64,000 nt of DNA from Shouchella clausii (GCF_001598215.1 NZ_BCXJ01000002.1:558001-622000); one strand, 5' to 3'; counted from the first letter of the stretch, positions 26,810-35,551 are shown. Made by a program: numbers and translations. The notes: generated by a model from the sequence alone, not told the origin.

Positions 26810-27385
26810 TTGAACCACCCACTAAAAGAATCGATTGTCTTTAGCCATAAAATGGCGCTGTTAAGCAAAGCCCTCTGGAAATCTGTTGAAAAAGATTGGC
26901 AAGCATGGATTAAACCATTCCACCTAAATTTAAACGAACACCATATTCTTTGGATTGCCTATCAGCTTAATGGCGCCACCATTTCAGACATCGCTTCACA
27001 CGGTGTTATGCATGTCTCCACCGCCTTTAATTTTTCAAAAAAACTTGAAGCAAGAGGATTGCTTTCATTTTCAAAGAAAAAAGACGACAAGCGGAATACG
27101 TATATTTGTCTAACAGAGTCTGGCCGACAACTGTTCCTTGAGACAATGAGAGCCTTTAATGAGCATACTTACCATGTCTACCAAGGAGCGATGCCGATGA
27201 AAGAACTTTATGGAAAATTTCCGGAATTCTCTGAGCTTATTTGTATTGTCCGCCATATTTACGGCACTGAGTTTATTGAGCAGTTTGATGCCTGTCTAAC
27301 TGATTTTCAAAATAACGTTGAAGAAAAAGACGGCCATTTAAAACTGGCTTCTGCCAGCCCCTTCCCCTTGCAACCTGCAAAGTAA
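26810..27385 (+). CDS. scoC: ScoC/Hpr transition-state repressor
   Basis: MarR-family repressor of protease, sporulation and peptide transport genes. 191 aa. Highly conserved core SKALWKSVEKDWQAWIKPF, LNEHHILWIAYQLNGATISDIA and the wing/recognition segment GVMHVSTAFNFSKKLE. I chose TTG at 26810 because GGAGG stands 8 nt before it and the preceding ATG (26804) is too close. Same cluster position as B. subtilis. Confidence 0.93.
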   Translation: MNHPLKESIVFSHKMALLSKALWKSVEKDWQAWIKPFHLNLNEHHILWIAYQLNGATISDIASHGVMHVSTAFNFSKKLEARGLLSFSKKKDDKRNTYICLTESGRQLFLETMRAFNEHTYHVYQGAMPMKELYGKFPEFSELICIVRHIYGTEFIEQFDACLTDFQNNVEEKDGHLKLASASPFPLQPAK

Positions 27386-27387
27386 AA

Positions 27388-27416
27388 AAACGGCGGATTA
27401 TTAAATCCGCCGTTTT
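27388..27416. terminator. Bidirectional terminator between scoC and ypmS-like gene
   Basis: AAACGGCGGATT-ATTA-AATCCGCCGTTT, perfect 12-bp stem with A/T runs on both sides, between convergent genes. Confidence 0.85.
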
Positions 27417-28035
27417 AATTATCCACCGTGCTATTATTAGAGCGCACCAAACCTAGCTCAATTTCATCATTAGCTAAATCAACTTTGTTGAAGTGCAAGC
27501 CATACGGCAATGTCGCTTTTATTTCGCTCGGATGTAGCAGCACACTTTCTTCTGAAGGGTAAATCGTCACCCATTCAGGCAAATCAGCGAGTTGGGAAAA
27601 AATCCGTAATGCATATGCTGGAGAAATGTGGAGGGCACCAGCGTTTAAATGTTCAGCCCTTAATAAAAGCGACCCATCCTCACGCACTTCAGGTGCAAAC
27701 CTCATTGATAAATCAACGTCTCCAATAAAAACATCGACTTCTCCTGTCAAGTAAACGCCGTCTTCCGCTAAGTGAAAAGCAAAAGGCACGTCTTCTCCAG
27801 ACTTTGTCAAATCGGCTAGCAGTATATTCATTTGGTTACGGTTAAGCTGAATGGACAACACGTCACCGCTTGTCCCCGGTTGTTCTTTTGCAGGCAAACG
27901 CCCCTCTCCGGAGCCTGCGAATAAATAGACAAAAAACACGATGATAGCCGTTACTAGCAGTACAAACAGGCCAGCCGCAACAAAAAAGCCGACTTTGTAG
28001 AATCGGTCTGTCTGTGTCACTCTTTTTTGCTGCAT
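27415..28035 (-). CDS. YpmS-like membrane-anchored protein (DUF2140)
   Basis: 206 aa. One N-terminal transmembrane helix (about 15-40), then an extracellular domain with the YpmS pattern: repeated beta-rich segments, VFIGDVDLSMRFAPEVREDGSLLLRAE and LPEWVTIYPSEESVLL. Function is unknown in the family. Position beside prsA may hint at a cell-envelope role, but this is inference. Confidence 0.7.
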   Translation of the reverse strand: MQQKRVTQTDRFYKVGFFVAAGLFVLLVTAIIVFFVYLFAGSGEGRLPAKEQPGTSGDVLSIQLNRNQMNILLADLTKSGEDVPFAFHLAEDGVYLTGEVDVFIGDVDLSMRFAPEVREDGSLLLRAEHLNAGALHISPAYALRIFSQLADLPEWVTIYPSEESVLLHPSEIKATLPYGLHFNKVDLANDEIELGLVRSNNSTVDN

Positions 28036-28135
28036 CCCCTACACACCTTTCATTAGCTTGTCCAAAAGAAAAAAGCACCTGTTTACCGTTATACCCTTTT
28101 TTACCCGTTTTGCATAGTCCCCTTTTAATTGAAAA

Positions 28136-28160
28136 GCCATCCGGGGGAGAGCCGGATGGC
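28136..28160 (-). terminator. Terminator of the YjcZ-type gene
   Basis: GCCATCCGG-loop-CCGGATGGC, followed on the minus strand by TTTTC, 10 nt after the micro-gene stop. Confidence 0.75.
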
Positions 28161-28169
28161 ATGAGCGGA

Positions 28170-28271
28170 TTAGCAAATCCAAGATGCACCAATAATGACT
28201 AGCAAAATGAAAAGCACAACAATTAAGGCGAATCCGCTATTGTATCCGTATCCTCCGCCTGCATAACTCAT
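28170..28271 (-). CDS. YjcZ-family sporulation micro-protein (33 aa)
   Basis: Begins MSYAGGGYGYNSGFALIVVL and ends with a hydrophobic helix and IIGASWIC. Gly/Tyr-rich start plus the FALIVVLFILLVIIGA segment is the YjcZ family pattern. These are tiny spore-associated membrane proteins. The ribosome binding site AAAGGAGG lies about 9 nt upstream of the ATG at 28271. Too short for ordinary ORF calling but well supported by its terminator and ribosome binding site. Confidence 0.85.
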   Translation of the reverse strand: MSYAGGGYGYNSGFALIVVLFILLVIIGASWIC

Positions 28272-28632
28272 GTACATTTCCTCCTTTGATAATTTCACAA
28301 GATATTTGATAAAGCATGTTAGAGGGTTGCTGCCTTGTTCGACCTAAGCGCACTGTTTTGCCTGTAAGGCGGGAAAAACAATACGATAAATGGCGTGATC
28401 GCGCTTTTTTGCTTGGCTTTCAAACAGCTCCTCTATGCTTTGTTACCATATCCTATGCAAAAACACATTATGGGTACTGGGCAATTTGCCCAATTTCAAT
28501 CCTTGCGGCCAAGATTGTTGGCAACACGTATTTATGGTATAGTATGGTTTGTGAACCTGGATAAACTAGCTGTTTGTATATGGACAAGCAGTTTGAAAAA
28601 AGAAAATTAGTATCACCGAGGAGTGTGCCTTA
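28272..28632. other. Intergenic region upstream of prsA
   Basis: 361 bp between divergent genes. It holds the prsA promoter near its right end and TTTGATAAAGCATG-type AT-rich words near 28310. A GGGCAATTTGCCC palindrome lies at about 28480-28492. No credible ORF: overlapping open frames lack ribosome binding sites and conserved sequence. Confidence 0.55.
28515..28543 (+). promoter_or_regulatory. prsA promoter
   Basis: TTGTTG (28515-28520), 17-nt spacer, TATAGT (28538-28543), about 90 nt before the prsA ATG. Confidence 0.65.
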
Positions 28633-29679
28633 ATGAAAAAGTTGGTATTAGCAGCAGTAGGTGCTGTCAGCTTAACCGTCTTTGCTGGTTGTAGCGATGA
28701 CAGCGAAAACGCAGTAGTGGAAATTGATGGGGAAACAGCTCTCACGAAAGATGATCTATATGATTCTTTTAAAGAGACGCAGCAAGCCCAACAGCAGTTT
28801 GTCAACCAAATGAGCACAGCCTTGCTAACACGTGCTAGTGAGGATATGGACATTAGTGATGATGAAATAAATGAAATGATCGAAGATTTAAAATCCGATT
28901 ATAATGTGGAGTCTGATGAAGACTTAGTCAACTTCTTTACGAATTCCGGCTATCCGCTTGACGATATTGACCAATTAAAGGAAGAACTCATTGTGCCTGA
29001 AATCGCCATGAAGCAACTTAGTGCAGAAGGCGTGGACACGTCAGACGAGACCCTTCAAACTTATTTTGAAGAAAACCAAGAACAATTTGAACAGATTACA
29101 GCGCGCCACATTCTTGTAGAAGATGAAGAAACAGCGAATGAAGTCAAAGACCGCTTAAACGATGGCGAAGACTTTGCTGAGTTGGCCGAAGAGTATTCTA
29201 CAGACACTCAATCAGCTGCAAATGGCGGCGACCTTGGTACATTTGACCGTGAGCAAATGGTGCCTGAATTTTCAGAGGTTGCCTTCAGTTTGGATGTGAA
29301 TGACATTAGTGATCCTGTCGAATCTCAGTTCGGGTTTCACATTATTGAAGTAACAGACAAACTCGATACATTTGAAGACAACCGTGACTTTGTATATGAC
29401 CAAATCATCTCCGAGCAAGGGAAAGACTTTACCACTGTTTTAGGAGAGCTGATTGACAAATACAACGTTAAGATTAATGACGAGCAATTCGATGCCATTG
29501 TCACCCAGTACACAACGCCAATCGAAGAGCCTGCCGTTGAAGAAGAGGGTCCTGCTGACGAAGAGACCACAGAAGAAGAGGGTCCTGCTGACGAGGAAAA
29601 CACAGAGGAAAATGAATCTGCTGAAGATACAGAAGCAGATGCCTCTGACGAAGGCAACGGCGAAGATACTGAAGAGTAA
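28633..29679 (+). CDS. prsA: PrsA peptidyl-prolyl isomerase foldase lipoprotein
   Basis: Essential extracytoplasmic folding factor for exported proteins in bacilli. 348 aa. Signal peptide with lipobox FAGC (Cys19), N-terminal NC-domain part, parvulin PPIase domain (about residues 155-245: [25 protein letters not shown]). The last about 50 residues are an extremely acidic tail with a repeated EEEGPADEE unit, absent from ordinary PrsA; at alkaline pH such tails are common. ATG follows GAGGAG. Own promoter and terminator. Confidence 0.95.
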   Translation: MKKLVLAAVGAVSLTVFAGCSDDSENAVVEIDGETALTKDDLYDSFKETQQAQQQFVNQMSTALLTRASEDMDISDDEINEMIEDLKSDYNVESDEDLVNFFTNSGYPLDDIDQLKEELIVPEIAMKQLSAEGVDTSDETLQTYFEENQEQFEQITARHILVEDEETANEVKDRLNDGEDFAELAEEYSTDTQSAANGGDLGTFDREQMVPEFSEVAFSLDVNDISDPVESQFGFHIIEVTDKLDTFEDNRDFVYDQIISEQGKDFTTVLGELIDKYNVKINDEQFDAIVTQYTTPIEEPAVEEEGPADEETTEEEGPADEENTEENESAEDTEADASDEGNGEDTEE

Positions 29680-29686
29680 TGAAGAA

Positions 29687-29723
29687 AAGAGCAAGCAACA
29701 GCGCGATGCTGTCGCTTGCTCTT
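29687..29723 (+). terminator. prsA terminator
   Basis: AAGAGCAAGC and GCTTGCTCTT arms enclosing a second small stem (ACAGC/GCTGT), then TATTTC. It also touches the yhaL stop on the other strand. Confidence 0.75.
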
Positions 29724-30000
29724 ATTTCTGTTGTGCTTCCCTGCGAGCTTTGGCGGCCTCCAAGCGGGCCATGTAAACATTTCCCTCTTGCTCGATCCAC
29801 TCCTGATCAGCCTCGTTTTCTTCCTTCATTGTTTTTACCCACATATATCCGCTAAACAAAATGCCGATAATCAAACCATACATCCACCAAGGGCTGCTTG
29901 TTATGACTGATAGTAGCGAAGTTTGAGTCACAATGAAGACAATCGTTAAGGCGGCAACAGCTCCGAGAGCAATGAACTGGCTTGTCTTTTTAGGTTTCAT
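29722..30000 (-). CDS. yhaL: YhaL sporulation-associated membrane protein
   Basis: 92 aa: one hydrophobic segment at about 9-28 and a second WWMYGLIIGILFSGYMW, then a charged helix ending EGNVYMARLEAAKARRE. The second half matches the YhaL family (about 70 aa in B. subtilis, sporulation, unknown function). The start at 30000 has GGATGG at 8 nt; an ATG 12 nt upstream is an alternative. Adjacent to yhaM and prsA as in B. subtilis. Confidence 0.72.
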   Translation of the reverse strand: MKPKKTSQFIALGAVAALTIVFIVTQTSLLSVITSSPWWMYGLIIGILFSGYMWVKTMKEENEADQEWIEQEGNVYMARLEAAKARREAQQK

Positions 30001-30103
30001 CGTATCGTCCATCCTTCCGCATCCGTTTTGGCTTTCTAGTAAAACGTATGCATTAGAAAAATAGAATAGAACTGTAGAGATGATCAAAGTCGACAAAACC
30101 ATC

Positions 30104-30218
30104 CAGACTGATAGAAAATGCATGTCTACCGATGTACGAAGCCGAGTGAAAATGAGAATAGAACAGCGTTCATGACGGGTTCCAAGCATAGGAACGAAGG
30201 CGTTTGTTTAACAGTTGG
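30104..30218 (+). mobile_element. MITE-like CAGACTG element, copy 7 (115 bp, diverged)
   Basis: Preceded by the tail remnant AAAGTCGACAAAACCATC. Starts CAGACTGATAGAAAATGC and ends GCGTTTGTTTAACAGTTGG. The centre retains GAGAATAGAACAGCGTTCAT and holds an extra GGTTCCAAGCATAGGAAC inverted repeat. It sits between yhaL and yhaM and is one of the few copies between co-directional genes. Confidence 0.75.
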
Positions 30219-30221
30219 AAC

Positions 30222-31181
30222 CTATAACTCTATTGGCTTTTTATGAAAGCTGGGCTTATAAAAACTGCGATTATCAAGAGCCATAACCCGTTCCGAAAAC
30301 TCTCCCGGCTGTACCCGTTCAAGCGCCCGATCCATCATATTAATCTTCGCATCAATATTATCAATTAAATGGAGAACTTCTGCCTCCCTCACTACAGGAG
30401 TTTTTGGACTGCCCCATTCCCCTTTCCCATGGTGACTTAAAATAAGATGCTGAAGAATAAGAACCTCTTCCCCGTCAATTTCTAATTCTTTCGCTGCTTG
30501 AGCAATTTCATTGGACATGATCGATATATGGCCGAGAAGCTTTCCTTCTAGCGTATAGGTTGTATCAATCGCGCCAGATAGTTCACGGACTTTGCCTAAA
30601 TCGTGCAAAATGATGCCTGCGTAAAGCAAGTCTTTGTCAAGAGTTGGATAAAGCTCTATTAAGCTTTTGCCAATCCGTAGCATCGATACAACATGGAATG
30701 CCAAGCCGGACATAAATTCATGATGGTTTTTTGTTGCCGCTGGCGATTCTAAAAATGCCTGTTGGTGTTTTTTTAGAAGAAAGCGTGTAATCCGTTGGAT
30801 ATGGGGATTATGGATTTCAAAAATGTATTGATTGACTTCATCGAGCATATCATTTGGCGCCAAGGGAGCTGACCGGACAAAATCATTTAAGTGAACGCCA
30901 TCCATCGCGGATGTTGGGCGGATGCTGGCAATTTTAAGCTGAAGCCGCCCTCGATAGTCAATCACGTCTCCTTGGATATGAACAATTGTTTTATTGACAA
31001 AGGTCGCTTCATCTTCTGGAGAAACGCCCCAAAGTTTGGCCTCAATTTCACCCGTATGGTCGCCAAGAATCAACGTCAAAAAAGGCTTTGAGTTGCTAGC
31101 GATTTGTTTTGTGGCGGTTTTAATTAATAAATAACCATCTACCGCTTCCCCCACTCGATGATGTCTAATGCCTTTTGCCAT
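30222..31181 (-). CDS. yhaM: YhaM 3'-5' exoribonuclease
   Basis: 319 aa. N-terminal OB-fold nucleic-acid-binding domain (about 10-100) and C-terminal HD-domain phosphohydrolase (about 140-300) with His-Asp motif ILHDLGK and [12 protein letters not shown]. YhaM degrades short RNA and has DNase activity in B. subtilis. ATG at 31181 follows AGAGGTGAG; upstream in-frame extension is unlikely. Confidence 0.94.
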   Translation of the reverse strand: MAKGIRHHRVGEAVDGYLLIKTATKQIASNSKPFLTLILGDHTGEIEAKLWGVSPEDEATFVNKTIVHIQGDVIDYRGRLQLKIASIRPTSAMDGVHLNDFVRSAPLAPNDMLDEVNQYIFEIHNPHIQRITRFLLKKHQQAFLESPAATKNHHEFMSGLAFHVVSMLRIGKSLIELYPTLDKDLLYAGIILHDLGKVRELSGAIDTTYTLEGKLLGHISIMSNEIAQAAKELEIDGEEVLILQHLILSHHGKGEWGSPKTPVVREAEVLHLIDNIDAKINMMDRALERVQPGEFSERVMALDNRSFYKPSFHKKPIEL

Positions 31182-31251
31182 CGTCTCACCTCTTAAGCTT
31201 CTAATCTTCCTTTCAGTATAGCATACGATTCGCTTTAAAGGGGTTGAAATC

Positions 31252-31286
31252 AAAAAGAGCGCACCCGTAGGCTAGCGCTCTTTTTT
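31252..31286 (-). terminator. cssRS terminator
   Basis: AAAAAGAGCGC-loop-GCGCTCTTTTTT encloses the cssS stop region, symmetric A/T runs. Confidence 0.75.
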
Positions 31287-32681
31287 GTCAGCTTTTGCTT
31301 CTTTTCGCCGTTCTTTCCGTTTTGGTTCAATAGGTTTAGGCTTGACTGTCTTCGGCAACGTAATGGTGAATCGGACGCCATCATCGATATTTTCCACTCG
31401 GGCGCTACCACGATGAAGCTCCGCTATTTGCTTGACGATGGCTAGCCCAAGTCCAAATTTGCCTTTATTGCCTTTATAAAAGGGGTTAAATAGCTTAGTC
31501 AAATCAGCGTCAATCGGCTCCCCTTCATTTTCGACAATGAGATAACAGTTCCTCTCATCTTGTTCAGCGCGAATACACAAGCGATGCTTCGCATAACGCA
31601 AGCCGTTTTCAACGAGGTTTTCCAACAACACTTCGCATTGTTCAATGTCGGCTTCGACAACGACTTCTGCGCCTTCGACGTAAATGGTCACATCATCGCG
31701 CTGGTAGCGGAACCGTTCTTCAATCTGGTATGCAAGCTTTCCAAACGGGAATGGCCCAACGTTAAGCTGATCTTTCTTCATTTGGTCGAGCTTTGTATAA
31801 TAGAGCATGTCAATTACGCGGCGTTCCATCCGGTTTGCCTCTTCCGTGATAACGTCCATCGTTTGCTCCAAATTTTCTTTTGGCAAAATCCCGTCTTTCA
31901 CAGACTGGGAGTAGCTTTTAATGACCATAATTGGCGTTTTGAGCTCGTGGGACGCATGTTGGATGAATGTCTTTTGCGCTCGGTCATAGCTATTTAAATT
32001 TTGCCGCATCCGTTCAAATTGATAAGAGAGGCGTTCGAAATCCTTATCTCCTTCCCACCGCAATGGCTCTTGCCAATTACGGTTGGCAATTTGCTCAAGA
32101 TGGTTCTCAAGTACAGTAAGAGGCTGGCGTAAATAATGTTTTAGCCAAATCGCCGGGAACAAACTTAAGGCGCTCGCTAACAACAGCAAGTATAGCAGCC
32201 GCTCCCATAAACGGTTTACCATCTCGTCACGGTATGTGTCCCACATATACGTGACAAGGAATTGGCTGTCCGAGATTTTGGTGATCACATAAAATAGCGT
32301 TTGTTCATCAAATGTGGTTTCATAACGGCCATGTTGCCGTTTTTGTTCTAACGCATTCCGGACTACTTCTTCATTCACTTCAAAAGGCGGGACTAACCGT
32401 GGGTCATTATAGCTAACGCCTGCTTCCGATACTCGAAATAAATAAGAAACGGTTGAACGTTGCTCCCTGGCCTGGTAAAACCCAGGCTGGAACGGAAACT
32501 GTGAGTAGTCATTCTCGCCAGAAAGAAGCTGCCTTACATCGTTTTCAATTAAACGATACGTTTCCTCGGTAAGCGTTCCTCTGATCGAAAGTGGGTAAAC
32601 AATGGTGATCGAAAGGACGACAAGCACAATTAACGAAACGAATGCAAGCCAGATTCGTCTCGTCAAGTTGATTTTAATCAT
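31272..32681 (-). CDS. cssS: CssS secretion-stress sensor histidine kinase
   Basis: 469 aa. Two transmembrane helices (about 9-31 and 165-182) flank an extracytoplasmic sensor domain. HAMP-like linker, H-box HASHELKTPIMVIKSYSQSV with the phosphorylated His, and ATPase N/G boxes (ENLVENGLRYA, FGLGLAIVKQI). The stretch after helix 2 (YRDEM, PAIWLKHYLRQPL) matches B. subtilis CssS well. CssS senses misfolded exported proteins and drives htrA/htrB. A Lys/Arg-rich C-terminal tail is extra. Four-nt overlap with cssR. Confidence 0.85.
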   Translation of the reverse strand: MIKINLTRRIWLAFVSLIVLVVLSITIVYPLSIRGTLTEETYRLIENDVRQLLSGENDYSQFPFQPGFYQAREQRSTVSYLFRVSEAGVSYNDPRLVPPFEVNEEVVRNALEQKRQHGRYETTFDEQTLFYVITKISDSQFLVTYMWDTYRDEMVNRLWERLLYLLLLASALSLFPAIWLKHYLRQPLTVLENHLEQIANRNWQEPLRWEGDKDFERLSYQFERMRQNLNSYDRAQKTFIQHASHELKTPIMVIKSYSQSVKDGILPKENLEQTMDVITEEANRMERRVIDMLYYTKLDQMKKDQLNVGPFPFGKLAYQIEERFRYQRDDVTIYVEGAEVVVEADIEQCEVLLENLVENGLRYAKHRLCIRAEQDERNCYLIVENEGEPIDADLTKLFNPFYKGNKGKFGLGLAIVKQIAELHRGSARVENIDDGVRFTITLPKTVKPKPIEPKRKERRKEAKADKKER

Positions 32682-33358
32682 GAAGACAAAATGCGGTATC
32701 CGTAACCATAGAGCGTTTCTAAGTGGATACGCGGCATTTTTTTACGGACGCGGCGGACCACATCGTCCACTGCCCGTTCTGAACCAAAATAATTTTCGCC
32801 CCAAACATGCTCAATGATTTTTTCCCGAGAAAACGCCTTGCCAATATCAGCAGACAACAACAACATTAAATCCATTTCTTTTGTCGTTAAATCAACCGTG
32901 TCATTATTGGCCTCTAAATCGACGATCGTGCGGCCGATTGGGTCAATGCTGTAGTTGTTTAGCTCAATTTTTTGCGATTCTGCTGACGACGTACCGTAAA
33001 CACGATTAAGCAGCTTTTTTACGCGGATAATCAGTTCCTGAGGCAAAAACGGCTTTGCCAAATAATCATCGCTGCCCATCTCAAGGCCAAGCACACGATC
33101 TAAGTCTTGGTCACGTGCTGAAATAAAAATAACTGGCGTATCTTCTTGCTCTTTAATAGCTTTCAAAACTTGGTAGCCGTCGGTCCCAGGCAGCATAATA
33201 TCCAATACCCACAAATGCGGTTTATCCGGGACCGCCTCAATAGCAGCATTGCCGTCGAGAAAAACGGTGACGTTCCATCCTTCCTTTTGCAAATAAGCCT
33301 TTAATACCTCTGATAAATTCGCTTCATCTTCCACTAGGTAAATATTATATGTTTCCAT
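32678..33358 (-). CDS. cssR: CssR response regulator
   Basis: 226-aa OmpR-family regulator. Receiver domain with phosphorylated Asp in HLWVLDIMLPGTDGYQ and IFISARD, and a winged-helix DNA-binding domain (about 130-226: RAVDDVVRRVRKKMP, TLYGYGYRI). Receiver and output closely resemble B. subtilis CssR. ATG at 33358 has AGGAGG at 7 nt. The prsA foldase gene nearby fits a secretion-stress neighbourhood. Confidence 0.87.
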   Translation of the reverse strand: METYNIYLVEDEANLSEVLKAYLQKEGWNVTVFLDGNAAIEAVPDKPHLWVLDIMLPGTDGYQVLKAIKEQEDTPVIFISARDQDLDRVLGLEMGSDDYLAKPFLPQELIIRVKKLLNRVYGTSSAESQKIELNNYSIDPIGRTIVDLEANNDTVDLTTKEMDLMLLLSADIGKAFSREKIIEHVWGENYFGSERAVDDVVRRVRKKMPRIHLETLYGYGYRILSS

Positions 33359-33579
33359 CTGCAATCCTCCTAACAGCTCCAGTCAATTTCATCTACATTT
33401 GTGTCTAAAAGCTTGTCCTCTTCAGGTTTTCACTTTCAGTTACCTGCCCATAAACAGGAAATCCATAACCATTTATCGACACCTTCAAGTGGTATAGCTT
33501 TATTTTACATAATTTCGTTTTAAATCGCGAACTTTCCGCTGAATTTACGTAATCTTCCTCACTCTCAAGAAATATGTAA

Positions 33580-33606
33580 AGGCATGCCCTTAACCGGAGC
33601 ATGCCT
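33580..33606 (-). terminator. Terminator of the 106-aa protein gene
   Basis: AGGCATGC-loop-GCATGCCT overlapping the stop codon at 33605, followed on the minus strand by TTTACAT. Confidence 0.7.
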
Positions 33607-33925
33607 ATAACAGAGCAATAGCAGCAAGGGCTGCAAGCGGTAGCACCCAGCGACGCCAGCCAAATGGCCTGACGCCAAACCCGTAAGGCGGGTAGCCATA
33701 GTATGGATAGCTATACGGATAGCGCATTTCCATTGCGCTAGAAAACCCTTCTAATTGGGACAAGCGTATCGGTTTTTCATTCTCGTCGACTGGATAAAGG
33801 ACATGGGCATTCTCATTGTCAACATATTCAATGATGGCTTCAAGCTCGACGCCGTCATGGGCCGTCAATTTGACGGGATAATTGGTGTACCGCTGGCATA
33901 ATGACTTAATTGTTTCTACTGACAT
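33605..33925 (-). CDS. Uncharacterised protein with Sm-like look and Tyr/Pro-rich hydrophobic tail
   Basis: 106 aa. Residues 15-60 (VKLTAHDGVELEAIIEYVDNE) resemble the beta-strand pattern of Sm/Hfq-like or spore YqfC-type small barrels, but I cannot assign a family. Residues 66-90 are aromatic and proline-rich (YPYSYPYYGYPPYGFG), and the end is a hydrophobic segment (WVLPLAALAAIALL), suggesting membrane or spore-surface attachment. GGGGG precedes the ATG at 33925. Function unknown. Confidence 0.6.
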   Translation of the reverse strand: MSVETIKSLCQRYTNYPVKLTAHDGVELEAIIEYVDNENAHVLYPVDENEKPIRLSQLEGFSSAMEMRYPYSYPYYGYPPYGFGVRPFGWRRWVLPLAALAAIALL

Positions 33926-33995
33926 CCACTATTCCCCCTTTGCCGATATTGTATTCACTCATGAAAAATAGGTGAATGCACACTTTTTTTCATGC

Positions 33996-34001
33996 TATAC
34001 T
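33996..34001 (+). promoter_or_regulatory. Extended -10 box for yhzD-like gene
   Basis: TGCTATACT (33993-34001) with no good -35, 34 nt before the ATG. Confidence 0.4.
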
Positions 34002-34034
34002 AATGTAAACGCTAACAAACAAAAGGAGGAGCCC

Positions 34035-34214
34035 ATGGTTTACTATTTGACTGCTTTCCAAAAAGACAGTTCAGAAGTGTTAAATGAACGGTTTGAAGCA
34101 GCAACAGACGAGGAAGCCATCCGAACAGCCAAATTACGGTTAAAAGAAGCGCAGGCGGAAAAGCTCACTCATCGCTTGACAAGAAATGGCAAGCTGCTGC
34201 TATTCTGTCGTTGA
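34035..34214 (+). CDS. YhzD-like small protein
   Basis: 59 aa, starting MVYYLTAFQKDSSEVLNERF and ending RNGKLLLFCR. Pattern and length resemble YhzD of B. subtilis (unknown function), which lies in the same genomic neighbourhood. The ATG at 34035 follows AAAAGGAGG. The stop codon is the last base triplet before an IS605-type right end at 34215. Confidence 0.65.
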   Translation: MVYYLTAFQKDSSEVLNERFEAATDEEAIRTAKLRLKEAQAEKLTHRLTRNGKLLLFCR

Positions 34215-34219
34215 ACTAC

Positions 34220-34249
34220 CCACCACTTCGCTTACGCTTGAAGTGGTGG
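34220..34249. repeat. IS605-type right-end hairpin
   Basis: CCACCACTTC (34220-34229), 10-nt loop, GAAGTGGTGG (34240-34249). In IS605 elements this subterminal hairpin is recognised by TnpA and ends the guide RNA used by TnpB. Confidence 0.8.
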
Positions 34250-34285
34250 ATTCCTAAGAACACCTTCGTAACCGAAAGTTATTGA

Positions 34286-34489
34286 TTAAGCTATCCCTGC
34301 GGTCCCCGCAGTTAGAAGTCTTATCGCTTCGTTTTTAAGATTGATACTTGCGTTACGATCTCGATCGTGATGTGTACTACAAGAAGGGCATTCCCATTGA
34401 CGGAGGTTCAGATTCTTAACGTCTTTGTTTTGATAGCCACACCTAGAACATAGCTGAGAACTAGCGAATGTTTTTGATACATTCCCACC
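34286..34489 (-). pseudogene. tnpB: tnpB C-terminal fragment (RNA-guided nuclease relic)
   Basis: Open frame of 67 codons, reading [20 protein letters not shown], then the second zinc-finger half [20 protein letters not shown] and the usual ending [10 protein letters not shown]. This is the TnpB four-cysteine zinc ribbon plus the last catalytic Asp of the RuvC domain (DRDRNAS). A TAG stop lies just upstream at 34490-34492 and the rest of the gene is gone, so it cannot make an active nuclease. Confidence 0.88.
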
Positions 34490-34542
34490 CTACTCATTAG
34501 GCTACGCCCTTCCCATTCCTCGAGAATAGGGTAGTCTCGCCT

Positions 34543-34678
34543 AAAACTGATAAAAAACACCGCCCTTTCTTAAAAGAGCGGATACAGAATGTTTCCCTAT
34601 TCAAAACAGTGAAGATGCGAATCGATGAGCATCTGAGCAAAAAACGACAGCGCCTGATGAGCGTTTGCCTATCGTCTG
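34543..34678 (+). mobile_element. MITE-like CAGACTG element, degenerate copy 8
   Basis: Begins AAAACTGATAAAAAACACC (diverged inverted repeat). It keeps GAAGATGCGAAT, GATGAGCATCTGAGC and GATGAGCGTTTGCCTAT, and ends CGTCTG. Its end forms a CGTCTGT/ACAGAGACG hairpin with the following bases. It adjoins the tnpB relic and precedes the yhaX-like stop. Confidence 0.65.
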
Positions 34679-34699
34679 TACCCTACGACAGAGACGATC

Positions 34700-35551
34700 C
34701 TAATCCACTTGCAGCCGTAGTTGCTTTCGGAACAGTTCATGGACCATAAAAGCAAAGCCGTCTTGGTCAACAGTCCGTGTGACCCAGGAGGCTTTTTCTT
34801 TTAGTTTTCCACTGGCATTGCCCATCGCTACCCCGAGGCCTGCCATTTCTATCATGTCAATATCCTCCTCACCAATGCCAATTGCAACAACATCTTCCAT
34901 CTCCATGCTGCGCTGTTTCGTAAGCCATTGCAATGCCCGTGCTTTTCCGGCTCCAGCACCAACGAATATGCACTCTTTCCTGCTGATGCGGCTAATCTCA
35001 ATGCTTTGGATCTCTTTCTGTAACACCTCGCAAATATGGTCCAAGTCTGCCCTGTTTTCACATTTTACGGAGATATTAAGAGGTCCGCTCCCTTCTTTGA
35101 GAACTTGCTCATAAAGAGAGTCAACATAAGTGGTCGGGTACATTAACTGTTCACCAGGAGAACTAAATGACATTCGTGCAAGCAAATTTTGTTTTTGCAA
35201 GGGCCGAGTCGCTACAGCGTGGTCGCCGTATAATAGGCGGGCATCACAGTCGAAACGTTCAAGGATATGGCAGAAATCAAGTGTTGTATCCATTTCGAGT
35301 TGGCGATTAAACCATTCATTTCTATCTGTATCTGCAACAAGCGCTCCTCCATGAGCGATTACCATGCCATCAAGCTTTAATGCTTTCGCTGCTTTTTGTG
35401 CCCGCGAAAAAGGCTGTGATGTCGTCAGGACAACTGTGATCCCTTTATACTTTAAATAATTGATCGCCTCTTTCGTCCTCCTGCTAATCTTTGAATCTTT
35501 GCCAAAAATGGCTCCATCAATATTGACCGCCAGCAGTTTGTAGGCCTTCAC
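34700..35551 (-). CDS. YhaX-like Cof-type HAD phosphatase
   Basis: About 284 aa HAD-superfamily IIB hydrolase. Motif I is LLAVNIDGAIFG, motif II TSQPFSR, C-terminal motifs AIGIGEEDIDMIEMAG and GVAMGNASGKLKEKA. The first motif reads NIDG rather than DxDG/T, so the nucleophile Asp is kept but its +2 general acid position is D-G-A; B. subtilis YhaX also has NIDG. Likely sugar-phosphate or FMN-type substrate. GTG at 35551 has AGGGGG at 7 nt; ATG at 35557 is an alternative. Confidence 0.8.
   Translation of the reverse strand: MKAYKLLAVNIDGAIFGKDSKISRRTKEAINYLKYKGITVVLTTSQPFSRAQKAAKALKLDGMVIAHGGALVADTDRNEWFNRQLEMDTTLDFCHILERFDCDARLLYGDHAVATRPLQKQNLLARMSFSSPGEQLMYPTTYVDSLYEQVLKEGSGPLNISVKCENRADLDHICEVLQKEIQSIEISRISRKECIFVGAGAGKARALQWLTKQRSMEMEDVVAIGIGEEDIDMIEMAGLGVAMGNASGKLKEKASWVTRTVDQDGFAFMVHELFRKQLRLQVD

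Larger units (their letters stand above)
34215..34489 (-). mobile_element. Relic of an IS200/IS605-family element (3' end)
   Basis: The right end of an IS605-type element, directly after the yhzD-like stop codon. Its diagnostic terminal hairpin is CCACCACTTC-loop-GAAGTGGTGG at 34220-34249. The remaining tnpB coding part lies just inside it. The left end and any tnpA are missing, and the relic stops about 50 bp before CAGACTG element copy 8. Confidence 0.8.

Noticed and set aside
33405-33602. 65-codon open frame upstream of cssR
   Set aside because: It occupies the promoter region, has no ribosome binding site, and overlaps a terminator.
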